Shown here piece by piece: positions 41,462-49,834 of a stretch of DNA of 64,000 nt (positions are counted from its first letter, which is position 1; the number at the start of each line of letters is the position of its first letter). Both the position numbers and the translations under genes were made by a program. Source of the DNA: an uncultured Bacteroidota bacterium. Lineage in GTDB: Bacteria; Bacteroidota; Bacteroidia; Bacteroidales; UBA12481. The stretch covers positions 1 through 64,000 of the forward strand of contig CAINOB010000059.1 of the NCBI GenBank assembly GCA_903851365.1. Direction: 5' to 3'. The notes under the pieces were generated by a model. That model saw only the letters and a program-made list of their open reading frames with translations. It did not search any database and was not told the DNA's origin.

Positions 41462-44036
41462 CCGAATGGCCTGGCACCGAAACTGAAAAATTGGCAGCGC
41501 AGTTTTTAATTTCACTTTCTACTGGCAGGATTCTTTTGGGCTCGGTCAGGTTATTCTCATCGGTCACATTATCAGAGCGGATAATTATCTGGCGACCATT
41601 TGATTCAACCGATTCAGCACCATTAATTGCGATATCTGTTCTTATGGGTTCGGAATTATAATTCACAACTTTCAACACAACCATCTTCTTTCCCCTGTCG
41701 TAACCGGCAATCGAAAAAACTGACTGCATCGGTACCAGGGTGGCTGTAGAAAGCAATTGCCCATTGAGGTACATATCGGCACGATTATGTCCGATAACTA
41801 TTTTTAAATCGTACCAGCGATTATTTTCGATCCCTCCACGAGTGCTCTTGACCGATTTATAGGCATAGCCCTCGGGTGCTCCCCAGGCCTGCATTTCGGA
41901 AAAGGAATTTCCTGCGGCACCGTAGTTGGCAAAGAAAAACCGATCGTTATTTTCAACATTCAGATATACAAGAAATCCTTCTGATCCTCCCGTGCGGCGT
42001 GCCTTTACCCGGATTTCACCAGTCGTAATTTTTACCGATTTCAAAAACATGCGCGCAGCCGCAACTTCCGGATCTGTTTGCTTAAGTACCCCACCCTCAA
42101 ACTTCCAGTTACCTTCCACCGGTTTTTCCCATTGACCGGTATGCTGAAAATTATCCCTGAAAATAAGCTTTCCATTTTCATCCAGAACTTCCAGATTTTT
42201 GAATTCGGTTTGGGTATTCCAGGACCCCAGGCCGATTCTGCCACCGAGCAAAGGGCTGACAGTATCCGGTTTTGGCATAACATCCAGAGTCGACGCCAGG
42301 TTTACCGAAGGGCGGGTTTCATTGAAAACTTTCTGGACATAATAGGATGCTCTGGCATAACTCCCGGAAGCATTATACTCAATGAGATTGACATCCCAGC
42401 TCCGGTCGTTGACATTACAGAAAAGTGGTGCGTAGCTGGCCATTTTCACGAGATCTCCGTTCTTTTCCATCATCATCAGAAACGTGGCATCGCCCATATC
42501 ACAATACCAATCACCTTTGCCTCGCTGCGACGCATATTCCCCAACATAAACATCCCAAGGGGTACGCTTGTACTTATCGAAATAATCGAAATGTGTTCTT
42601 ATCCAGTTCCCATCCCGGTAGGCATGTTCATCTATCCTGTCGATATTTGCCTCACCAGCCTTAGCAATAGCTGGTCGGTTGATACCGCTCCAATACATAC
42701 TCATCAGAACGATCATATCCGGGTATTTTGCCTTGATGGCGGTTCTGAATTTGGTATAATAATCGCCATAAATGGCAGCATAATGCTCATTGCCGACCTC
42801 AACATACTTCAGTGGGAACGTATCCGGATGTCCCATTTTTGTTCGCTGCGCGCCCCATTTCGAGGTCACCGGTCCAATAGCATACTCAATGGCATCGAGC
42901 GTTTGTTGAATGAGGGTATCGAGGTTATTCACCGGCCAGTTATTCTCCGGATGAACAGTCATGCCGGCAAATGCGACATACATTGCTTTTGCCCCGATTT
43001 GCTCGCAAAATTGCAGAAATTCATGGTATCCAAATCCATCGGTTGACCGGTACTTCCAGTATCCCCACATACCGGGACGCTGTTCAGGTGGTACCACCAT
43101 TTTTCGCCAGTCGGGAGCAGATTCCCAAGAAAGGCCTTCCACATAACATCCGCCGGGATAGCGTATAAAATCTGGTTTCAGGTCGGCAAGGTAAGTAGCC
43201 AGATCGGGCCGCAAACCGTTGGGTGTATTTCGGAAAGTGGGCGGGAAAAGGGATACCCAATCGATCTGGAAAGTACCGGCTCCCTGAAAATTCAACACCA
43301 GGTGTGCTTCCTTATCACTTCCGGCAGCAAGGAGTTTCGTAGCCAATTTTTGCCATGATCTTGATTTTTTGATCGGTTCGAAAGTAAATCCGGCCAACCT
43401 GGTCCCATCTTTAGATTCCAGCGAAACTGTTATTGTTCCTTTGAAGGCAAACGGTCGCAGATAAAATGTAAAGTCGTAAGAATTGTCCTTAACGATATTC
43501 ATACCCCAATAACCACTGTTGATCAATGAAGTACTCGCGGTGCCCTTTACAGCAGAAGTCATGCTGATTTCCAACGACCTTTCAGAGGCTTGATTCATGG
43601 GGTTTGCGGAGGTCAGTTTCATAGCACCGGCGGTTCCTTCAGCATTATTCAGGCTCCATCCCACCAGCTCACGAGCAGGATCCCAGGCACAGTTTCCGTT
43701 CCAGGGCCACGGCATTGGCCAACTCTTTTCAGGTACTCCAGCGGGCAGCGATTTCAGTTCCATACGAAGGTTTCCATCATCCCCCTTGACCAGCTTCATT
43801 CCCGGAGGGACCATCCCCTCTTCAAAGCTCCGGTTCTGGACCAGTTCTGCATAAATTCCTCCATCAAAAGCATGGCTGATCTCCTCCATAAAAATTCCTG
43901 ACAGGCCCTTCTGAACCGGTGCCTTTTCCTCTTTCAGGTCAACGCGGATAGTAGCATGGAAATCCTTTGCAGGAGTTTGGGCGCACAAAGGAAAACCAAT
44001 CAAACTGAAGATTATCAGGAAGTTATATTTCATCAT
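41427..44036 (-). CDS. Alpha-L-arabinofuranosidase, GH51, with CBM-like N-terminal and LamG-like inserted domain
   Basis: The ATG at 44036 overlaps the stop of the upstream methyltransferase as TAATG. A Sec signal follows (FLIIFSLIGFPLCAQ). Blocks: GLSGIFMEEISHAFDGGIYAELVQNRSF, a CBM4-like sandwich (about residues 125-265), FIRYPGGCYVEG, the acid/base Glu in VEVGNEHYA (about 417), and the probable nucleophile in VYVGEYAS. After the barrel, about residues 635-790 form a concanavalin-like domain (IRVKARRTGGSEGFLVYLN; WYDLKIVIGHNRADMYLNGQ) inserted before the end of the C-terminal beta domain. It releases terminal arabinofuranose. At about 869 residues it is well above the 500-600 of bare GH51. 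Confidence 0.92.
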   Translation of the reverse strand: MMKYNFLIIFSLIGFPLCAQTPAKDFHATIRVDLKEEKAPVQKGLSGIFMEEISHAFDGGIYAELVQNRSFEEGMVPPGMKLVKGDDGNLRMELKSLPAGVPEKSWPMPWPWNGNCAWDPARELVGWSLNNAEGTAGAMKLTSANPMNQASERSLEISMTSAVKGTASTSLINSGYWGMNIVKDNSYDFTFYLRPFAFKGTITVSLESKDGTRLAGFTFEPIKKSRSWQKLATKLLAAGSDKEAHLVLNFQGAGTFQIDWVSLFPPTFRNTPNGLRPDLATYLADLKPDFIRYPGGCYVEGLSWESAPDWRKMVVPPEQRPGMWGYWKYRSTDGFGYHEFLQFCEQIGAKAMYVAFAGMTVHPENNWPVNNLDTLIQQTLDAIEYAIGPVTSKWGAQRTKMGHPDTFPLKYVEVGNEHYAAIYGDYYTKFRTAIKAKYPDMIVLMSMYWSGINRPAIAKAGEANIDRIDEHAYRDGNWIRTHFDYFDKYKRTPWDVYVGEYASQRGKGDWYCDMGDATFLMMMEKNGDLVKMASYAPLFCNVNDRSWDVNLIEYNASGSYARASYYVQKVFNETRPSVNLASTLDVMPKPDTVSPLLGGRIGLGSWNTQTEFKNLEVLDENGKLIFRDNFQHTGQWEKPVEGNWKFEGGVLKQTDPEVAAARMFLKSVKITTGEIRVKARRTGGSEGFLVYLNVENNDRFFFANYGAAGNSFSEMQAWGAPEGYAYKSVKSTRGGIENNRWYDLKIVIGHNRADMYLNGQLLSTATLVPMQSVFSIAGYDRGKKMVVLKVVNYNSEPIRTDIAINGAESVESNGRQIIIRSDNVTDENNLTEPKRILPVESEIKNCAANFSVSVPGHSVNVFLIPVKKN

Positions 44037-44767
44037 TATTGTTTTTTTGCTTTTATTATGCATGGCTGTGATTGCGAATTTAAAGGATCCTTATTAAAGC
44101 TGCCATATTGTTCTATTTCACAAAAACCTGAATCTGCAACAATCTTAAGCAGGTGAGCCGGTCGAATCGCCAGCAGAGGTACATTATTTTCTATCACCTG
44201 CCCCGTATTCCTGATGGTCAATTTAGTTTGGAACTGAATGTGATTCGGGTTTTGCGGATAATGATATTTTCGCTCAAAACGGCATACTCCATTCTCGATA
44301 GAAGGCAAACCATCAAGTTTCTGATCCAGTATTCGATCATAATTAATTATTTGAATCAATATTATTCCATTTGGTTTGAGAACCCGGAAGGATTGCTGCA
44401 AAAACTCTGCAACTTCTTCTTCAACAGATAAATGTGGAAGTGTATTCCCAAAACATATAAGCCGGTCGACTGATTCCGGAGCAAGTTCTTTATCCAAGTC
44501 CAGCATTCCCGCCTTTAAAAACCAGGTACCAACAGGTTTAGAAGTCGCTTTCTGACGGGCAGATTCGAGCATATCTTCATCCGGGTCCATGCCAGCGGTA
44601 GAGCGGAATATTTCGGCAAGGGCCACAATGAGGCTACCGGTACCACAGCCAACATCCACTATCGAGAGTGCTGGATCAGCTCCGTAGGAAAGCACGAAAT
44701 CAAGCTGTGCCGGAATGAACGGGAAGATTAGATCGTACCAGGGGCGAATGGAGGGGTAGAAGGGCAT
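44036..44767 (-). CDS. Class I SAM-dependent methyltransferase
   Basis: A 243-residue cytoplasmic protein. Motif I is IVDVGCGTGSLIVALAE near residues 36-52, followed by AGMDPDEDMLESARQKA. The post-II region is DRLICFGNTLPHL, then SFRVLKPNGIILIQI. The substrate is unknown (UbiE/Tam-like fold). It overlaps the downstream GH51 start by one base (TAATG), so the two are probably translationally coupled, an unusual pairing of a cytoplasmic methyltransferase with an exported glycosidase. The start codon abuts a GGGTTTCGGGTATC tandem repeat. Confidence 0.88.
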   Translation of the reverse strand: MPFYPSIRPWYDLIFPFIPAQLDFVLSYGADPALSIVDVGCGTGSLIVALAEIFRSTAGMDPDEDMLESARQKATSKPVGTWFLKAGMLDLDKELAPESVDRLICFGNTLPHLSVEEEVAEFLQQSFRVLKPNGIILIQIINYDRILDQKLDGLPSIENGVCRFERKYHYPQNPNHIQFQTKLTIRNTGQVIENNVPLLAIRPAHLLKIVADSGFCEIEQYGSFNKDPLNSQSQPCIIKAKKQ

Positions 44768-44825
44768 TGGGTTTCGGGTATCGGGTTTCGGGTATCAGGT
44801 TTTGATGAAGAAGATCGGGGGACGA
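44768..44825 (+). repeat. GGGTTTCGGGTATC tandem repeat with GAAGAAGATCGG remnant
   Basis: Directly upstream of the methyltransferase start: GGGTTTCGGGTATCGGGTTT, CGGGTATCAGGTTTTGATGA, AGAAGATCGGGGGACGAACG. It is a 7-nt-period family not seen elsewhere in the window. The rest of the gap to 44974 shows only repeated AACCCCGG pieces. Confidence 0.7.
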
Positions 44826-44973
44826 ACGCAAAATCGCCCTTACAATTTTAAGGAAATATCCGGGTTCAGCCAAGGATAGATTTCAACAAACCCCGGTTAA
44901 AGCTGACAATAGGGGATTCCATCTAAACCCCGGTATTCATAGGTCAAGGGCCATTCTTCAGAAGGAATAATGG

Positions 44974-45429
44974 CTAGTTGAGATCTTTCATTACCCGGAG
45001 TGCGAGATCTACTTCGAAGCCCCGGCTCTGGGCAAATTTCAGGAGTTTCTGCTTTTTGTTGTGCGGATTGGATTCACCTTTCAGCTCCCTTGATTTTTTT
45101 TGGAGCAGTTCTTTAAGAGTTTCTGCATAGAGCTCCTCATCAATATCGGCCAGGACCTGATCGATAACCGAATGCCGAACCTTTTCCATGGAGAGCATAT
45201 AACGGATTTTGATGCGACCCCAATGATTCAGGCGAACTTTGTCCTTGACATAAGCATTTGCAAACCTTAAATCATCGATAAATTTCTCCTTAATAAGATG
45301 TTCAATTACGGTTTCGATATCCTCCGCTGAGGTATCCCAGTATTTAAGTTTCCCCCTGATATTAGCTTCACTGTATTCTGTTCTGGAGCACAGTTCCATA
45401 GCTCTGCTTAGTGCCTGTATTTTATCCAT
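44974..45429 (-). CDS. recX: Regulatory protein RecX
   Basis: A 151-residue protein built of three-helix RecX repeats: ALSRAMELCSRTEYSEANIRGKL, DIETVIEHLIKEKFIDDLRFANAYVKDKVRLNHWG and IKIRYMLSMEKVRHSVIDQVL. It inhibits RecA filament extension in characterised systems. recA is not nearby. It overlaps prmC by 8 nt and follows it, so the two are co-transcribed. Confidence 0.93.
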   Translation of the reverse strand: MDKIQALSRAMELCSRTEYSEANIRGKLKYWDTSAEDIETVIEHLIKEKFIDDLRFANAYVKDKVRLNHWGRIKIRYMLSMEKVRHSVIDQVLADIDEELYAETLKELLQKKSRELKGESNPHNKKQKLLKFAQSRGFEVDLALRVMKDLN

Positions 45430-46327
45430 GATATGCTCGAATCATACGGTCCTTGCCGTGAATATCTTTATGAAGTTCAACTTTGGAAAACCATTTGCGG
45501 AATATTTCTGCAGTCTCCTCACCTAAACGATCGTGAATCTCAACATATACCTGCCCGCCGGGATTAAGGTTTGATGCCGCAAATTCCGCTATAGCCTTAT
45601 AAAATAACAATGGGTTTGCGTCAGGAACAAACAGTGCCATTTCAGGCTCATACCTGATGACATGCAGATCCATCGACGTCATTTCGGATAAAGGCACATA
45701 GGGAGGGTTTGAGACGATGATATCAAAAGGTTTCGTGGTAAGGGACGGGGTCCCCGCCTCCGCGGGGATGACAAGGCTATCGAGGGTAAGGATGTTAAAG
45801 TAAGCTATTGATAGTTCGACCTTATTTATTCCGGCATTTTCTTTTGTGAGTTGGAGTACTGCCTCCGAAATATCTGAGGCAACCACTTCGGCATCCGGCA
45901 GGTGCTTTGCCAGGGCAATTGCAATTGCCCCGCTCCCGCATCCAATATCTAATATTCGCAACCTTTTCCCAACTGGCTCAACTTCACTTGTCATCCCGGC
46001 GAAAGTCGTAAGTATCCACTCAACGAGCTCTTCGGTTTCCCCTCTCGGAATCAGCACTCCTGATTTAACATTAATTTTTAGCCCATAAAATTCAGTCTCA
46101 CCAAGGATATACTGGATTGGCTCATGCATTTTCAACCGAACAATTATGTCTGAAAGATGACTTTCCTGATCTGGAGGAAGTTGATTCGCCTGATTCAGCC
46201 TAATCTGCACCCAGCTAAGCCCTGTTAGGGACTCCAGCACCAGCCGTCCAATCGAATCGATTTCGCGGACCGGATACAGACCGTTCAAAGCTTCAGCCAG
46301 GATTCTTTGGATATCCGAATATCTCAT
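45422..46327 (-). CDS. prmC: Release factor glutamine N5-methyltransferase, with two repeat-derived insertions
   Basis: A 301-residue protein. It has the N-terminal helical domain, YILGETEFYGLKINVKSGVLIPRGETEELVEW, SAM motif I (ILDIGCGSGAIAIALAK) and the Gln-binding NPPY in IIVSNPPYVPL (207-210). It methylates the Gln of the GGQ loop of RF1/RF2. It is about 20 residues longer than usual. Two loops are encoded by the genomic GTCATCCC hairpin repeat: TTFAGMTSE (107-115), just before motif I, and SLVIPAEAGTPSL (184-196), just before NPPY. Both preserve the frame and lie outside the catalytic motifs, so the enzyme probably still works. Confidence 0.93.
   Translation of the reverse strand: MRYSDIQRILAEALNGLYPVREIDSIGRLVLESLTGLSWVQIRLNQANQLPPDQESHLSDIIVRLKMHEPIQYILGETEFYGLKINVKSGVLIPRGETEELVEWILTTFAGMTSEVEPVGKRLRILDIGCGSGAIAIALAKHLPDAEVVASDISEAVLQLTKENAGINKVELSIAYFNILTLDSLVIPAEAGTPSLTTKPFDIIVSNPPYVPLSEMTSMDLHVIRYEPEMALFVPDANPLLFYKAIAEFAASNLNPGGQVYVEIHDRLGEETAEIFRKWFSKVELHKDIHGKDRMIRAYHG
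45741..45776 (-). repeat. GTCATCCC hairpin repeat, copy 6, inside prmC
   Basis: Minus strand GTCATCCCCGCGGAGGCGGG, then GACCCCGTCCCTTACC. The stem is CCCCGC/GCGGGG with a GGAG loop, nearly identical to copy 2. It is read in frame as LVIPAEAGTPSLT within PrmC. Confidence 0.88.
45990..46010 (+). repeat. Half copy of the GTCATCCC repeat inside prmC
   Basis: Plus strand GTCATCCCGGCGAAAGTC, the left half of the hairpin with the right stem lost. It is inverted relative to copy 6 and read on the minus strand as TTFAGMTS. Confidence 0.7.
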
Positions 46328-46336
46328 CGCTTGATT

Positions 46337-46358
46337 CCCCCGGATTGAAATCCGGGGC
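46337..46358. repeat. REP-like hairpin CCCCGGATT-GA-AATCCGGGG
   Basis: A perfect 9-bp stem with a GA loop, followed by CTATTAATA. It stands between prmC (start) and the peptidase end. A second hairpin with the same frame but a different stem is at 57388. It may also act as a terminator or processing site for the peptidase transcript. Confidence 0.75.
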
Positions 46359-46376
46359 TATTAATAAGCTCTATCA

Positions 46377-48482
46377 TTAGTTCAGAAATCCGCGATTACG
46401 CATCAAAGGTGTGATATCAGGTTTTCTGCCACGGAATTTTACGAACATATCAAGCGGATCAGAAGTGCCATTTTTTTCAAGCACATTTTTCCTGAATGAA
46501 TCAGCAGTTGCTTTGTCGAAAATTCCTTTTTCCTTGAAAGCCTCAAAAGCATCGTTATCCAAAACAGCCGACCATTCGTAGCTGTAATATCCAGCATCAT
46601 ATCCTCCGGTAATATGGGTAAAATACCAGCTGTGATATCGAGGTTCGATCTCTGGTATCAACCCGATTTTGCTAAAGAGATTCTTCTCAAAACTGGCTAC
46701 ATCAACCGGTACCGTATCCTTTTGCATATGATAAGCCATATCAAGATAACAGGCCGAAAGAAACTCTACAGAAGTGAATCCCTGATTAAATTTACCTGCC
46801 TTTTCCATTTTTTCGATCAGCTTATCAGGGATCGGTTCACCGGTCTGATAATGCAGGGCATAGGATTTCATCACTGCGGGTTCGATTGCCCAATGTTCCA
46901 TAATCTGGCTTGGTAATTCCACGAAATCACGGGCCCGGTATGACGACTGCATGGTTTTCTTGGAGAACAGGTTATCCAGCGCATGACCGAATTCGTGAAA
47001 CAAGGTGCGCGCTTCGTCGATGCTCAGCAACGCGGGTATGTCGCCGTTGGGCAGGGTGAAATTGCATACCATGGTAACAACCGGTTTTATTTCTACCCCG
47101 TTTTGCACTGCATGACTGCGATAGCTCCCACACCAGGCTCCCTGGCGCTTACTGGCCCGGGGATGAAAATCCTGGTAGAGCACACCCAGAGATGTGCCAT
47201 CGACATCCTTAACTTCAAAAGCCATAGCATCCGGGTGTGGCTTTGGAATATCCTTGATCTCATGGAAAGTAATGCCATAAAGTTTGTTCGCCACATCAAA
47301 AGCCCCCTTCTGAACGTTGGCCAATTTAAAGTACGGACGGAGTTCATTCTCATCCAGGTTAAATTTCTCTTTTCTCAATTTCTCAGTATACATCCACCAA
47401 TCACTGCTTTCGATATTAAATTTTCCTCCTTCACGCTTAACCATTTGTTGAATCTGATCCCGATCATTAATCGCCGCTTTAAGGGCAGGAGCCCAAACTT
47501 TATCAAGCAAATCCATAACGGCGCTTGCATTCTTCATCATCCGGGATTCCATCACCATATCAGCATGAGTTTGAAATCCAAGCAATTGAGCTTTCTTGGC
47601 CCTGGCACTCATCATCTTAGCCAGAATTACCTTATTGTCCTTATCGTTACCGTGATTACCCCGCATGAGCCAGCCGTCATATAATTTATTCTTGAGGTCG
47701 CGGTTTACCGAATATTGCAGAAAGGGTATCCAGCTGGGCTTTTGAGCAGTAAATACCCATTTCCCATCCAGACCGCCAGCTTTGGCAGTTTGGGCGGCAG
47801 CATCGATCGATGACTGGGGCAACCCTTTCAGGTCTGCGGGATTATCCACCACCATTTTAAAGGAATTGGTTTCGGCCAGAACGTTCTGTCCGAATTTCAC
47901 AGCTAACAAGGAAAGCTCCTGATTGAGCCCTTTTAGGATTTCCTTTTTTTCGAGTGTCAGATTGGCACCATTTCTGACAAATTCCTTGTATTCATTTTCC
48001 AGGATATAACTCTCTTCTTCCGTGAGTTTCAGTTTATCACGATTATCATATACCGCTTTGATGCGCTCAAATAATTTTGGATTCAGATTGATCTCATCGC
48101 TGTGGGCGGCAAGTTTCGGCGATATCTCAAGTTGGATTTTCTGGAGCTCATCATTTGTATTTGCTGCACTCAGACCCCCGAAAACAGAGCTCACTTTTGT
48201 CAGCAGTTCGCCACTTTGATCAAGTGCCCGGATAGTATTTTCGAAGGTCGGCTTTTTAGAATTATTGACGATAGCTTCTACCTCTTTCTTCTGTTCCAGC
48301 ATTCCCTGCTCAAAAGCCGGCACATAATGAGCATTGGTTATTTTATCGAAAGGAGGAACCTCAAAAGGGGTGTTATACTTGCTGAAAAAGGGATTACCCG
48401 GATCCAGCACCGTTTTAGTTTCGGTTTTACATGAAGTCAGACTTATTGCTGCCATGCAAATCAGTATTAAATAATTTTTCAT
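46377..48482 (-). CDS. dcp: M3 family peptidyl-dipeptidase (Dcp-like), lipoprotein
   Basis: A 701-residue lipoprotein (AISLTSCKTE). The thermolysin-like zinc motif is FHEFGHALDNLF, with the downstream Glu ligand region FVELPSQIMEHWAIEP. Other M3A blocks: PGSRASKRQGAW-type PRASKRQGAWCGSYR, and the C-terminal GGYDAGYYSYEWSAVLDNDAFEAF. It cleaves C-terminal dipeptides from oligopeptides; the lipid anchor places it outside the inner membrane. It follows after a REP-like hairpin separating it from prmC, and is divergent from ribD. Confidence 0.94.
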   Translation of the reverse strand: MKNYLILICMAAISLTSCKTETKTVLDPGNPFFSKYNTPFEVPPFDKITNAHYVPAFEQGMLEQKKEVEAIVNNSKKPTFENTIRALDQSGELLTKVSSVFGGLSAANTNDELQKIQLEISPKLAAHSDEINLNPKLFERIKAVYDNRDKLKLTEEESYILENEYKEFVRNGANLTLEKKEILKGLNQELSLLAVKFGQNVLAETNSFKMVVDNPADLKGLPQSSIDAAAQTAKAGGLDGKWVFTAQKPSWIPFLQYSVNRDLKNKLYDGWLMRGNHGNDKDNKVILAKMMSARAKKAQLLGFQTHADMVMESRMMKNASAVMDLLDKVWAPALKAAINDRDQIQQMVKREGGKFNIESSDWWMYTEKLRKEKFNLDENELRPYFKLANVQKGAFDVANKLYGITFHEIKDIPKPHPDAMAFEVKDVDGTSLGVLYQDFHPRASKRQGAWCGSYRSHAVQNGVEIKPVVTMVCNFTLPNGDIPALLSIDEARTLFHEFGHALDNLFSKKTMQSSYRARDFVELPSQIMEHWAIEPAVMKSYALHYQTGEPIPDKLIEKMEKAGKFNQGFTSVEFLSACYLDMAYHMQKDTVPVDVASFEKNLFSKIGLIPEIEPRYHSWYFTHITGGYDAGYYSYEWSAVLDNDAFEAFKEKGIFDKATADSFRKNVLEKNGTSDPLDMFVKFRGRKPDITPLMRNRGFLN

Positions 48483-48531
48483 GATGTTGTTTGGTTTTAA
48501 TCATTGACAGACTTTAAAAATAGCGAATTAT

Positions 48532-48539
48532 TATCTTTG
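48532..48539 (+). promoter_or_regulatory. ribD -7 promoter element
   Basis: TATCTTTG (TANNTTTG) only 5 nt before the ribD ATG. If used, the transcript is leaderless or nearly so. No TTTG at the ideal distance. Confidence 0.4.
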
Positions 48540-48544
48540 GGGCT

Positions 48545-49576
48545 ATGACCCTGACACACGAAGATTATATGCAGAGGTGCCTCGACCTGGCCCTGAACGG
48601 TTTAGGTTCGACGGCCCCGAATCCGATGGTCGGATCGGTGATGGTGAATAACGAACGTATCCTTGGGGAAGGATATCATACCGGATTCGGCAAACCCCAT
48701 GCTGAAGTAGAAGCGATTGCCCAGGTAAAAAACCCTGCGTTGTTGACTGAATCAACGTTATATGTAAATCTCGAACCTTGCAATCATCAGGGGAAAACTG
48801 GTCCGTGCACAGATCTTATTCTTGAAAAAGGGATCAGGAAAGTAGTTATCGGCCAGTGCGATACAAACCCGGTGGCAGGTGGAGGAGTGGAAAGATTGCG
48901 TAATCATGGCGTTGAAGTGATCACTGGTATTTTGGAAAATGAATGCCGGTTTCTCAATCGCCGTTTCAATACATTTCATGAACATCAACGACCTTACGTG
49001 ATCCTTAAATGGGCGCAGACGACCGATGGTTATGTTGATTCAGACCGGGCTGGGATCCAGGGTTCGGGTCCTGCATGGATTACCGACGAAACCTGTCGCC
49101 GCCTGGTTCACAAATGGAGATCCGAAGAGCAGGGTATCCTCGCAGGTTCGCAAACTATCCTGCTCGATAATCCGCAGCTGAATGTGAGGTCATGGTCAGG
49201 CCGCGATCCCGTGCGCATTACCATTGACAGGACAGGAAAAATACTTGCTGGAACATTACCGACGATAGTTTATACTTTTATCGATCAGCAAAATAAACCG
49301 AACCTCAATTTTGTCAGGATATCACCTGTTTCACCAGTTTGGCCCCAGGTTTTTTCAGATTTATATCACCGCAATATCCAATCGGTATTGATCGAAGGTG
49401 GCCCCACTCTGCTGAACACCCTGATAAAAGAAGATTACTGGGATGAGGCCCGCGTTTTCATTGGTCCAGGATGGTTCGGAAACGGTGTAAAAGCCCCGGA
49501 GTTTGCATTCACCCCATCAGAGGAAGAGAAAATTGGTAACTCAAGGCTCCTTATTTTTAAAAGGAATGGAGCTTAG
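48545..49576 (+). CDS. ribD: Bifunctional riboflavin biosynthesis protein (deaminase/reductase)
   Basis: A 343-residue protein. The N-terminal deaminase has TAPNPMVGSVMV, the zinc motif PHAEVEAI (about residues 49-56) and PCNHQGKTGPCTDLI. The C-terminal reductase starts at RPYVILKWAQTTDGYV, with SEEQGILAGSQTILLDNPQLNVR and VLIEGGPTLLNTLI. It converts the first pyrimidine intermediate of riboflavin synthesis in two steps. No other rib gene is adjacent. The stop TAG is the first of two TTAGCACAT repeats. Confidence 0.95.
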   Translation: MTLTHEDYMQRCLDLALNGLGSTAPNPMVGSVMVNNERILGEGYHTGFGKPHAEVEAIAQVKNPALLTESTLYVNLEPCNHQGKTGPCTDLILEKGIRKVVIGQCDTNPVAGGGVERLRNHGVEVITGILENECRFLNRRFNTFHEHQRPYVILKWAQTTDGYVDSDRAGIQGSGPAWITDETCRRLVHKWRSEEQGILAGSQTILLDNPQLNVRSWSGRDPVRITIDRTGKILAGTLPTIVYTFIDQQNKPNLNFVRISPVSPVWPQVFSDLYHRNIQSVLIEGGPTLLNTLIKEDYWDEARVFIGPGWFGNGVKAPEFAFTPSEEEKIGNSRLLIFKRNGA

Positions 49577-49662
49577 CACATATTCACATTAGCACATCAT
49601 TCGTCTGCTCTTTAGCATTCCATCGGATTTGACGATTTCGTACCTTTAGTAAAAATTAGCCT

Positions 49663-49809
49663 ATGAAAACTTCTGCCCCACTTAACCTTAAAGTATTCAG
49701 GTCGATAGGTCTATTATTCATTTTCCCGGCAGAATATCTGTCTAAAGGTACCCGTAATATTCCCGAGGCTGAATGGAAGGCCTTTTTAGAAAAAGTGGAG
49801 CCGATTTAA
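49663..49809 (+). CDS. Small ORF, 48 residues, unknown
   Basis: ATG at 49663 to TAA at 49809: MKTSAPLNLKVFRSIGLLFI at the start, then KGTRNIPEAEWKAFLEKVEPI at the end. It is too short for the ORF track. It has a plausible -7-like TACCTTTA 22 bp upstream, and it lies 25 bp before the M28 gene. I do not recognise it. It could be a genuine small protein, a leader of the M28 operon, or a remnant. Confidence 0.35.
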   Translation: MKTSAPLNLKVFRSIGLLFIFPAEYLSKGTRNIPEAEWKAFLEKVEPI

Positions 49810-49834
49810 TTAGAAATTTAATAACCAGCAGATT

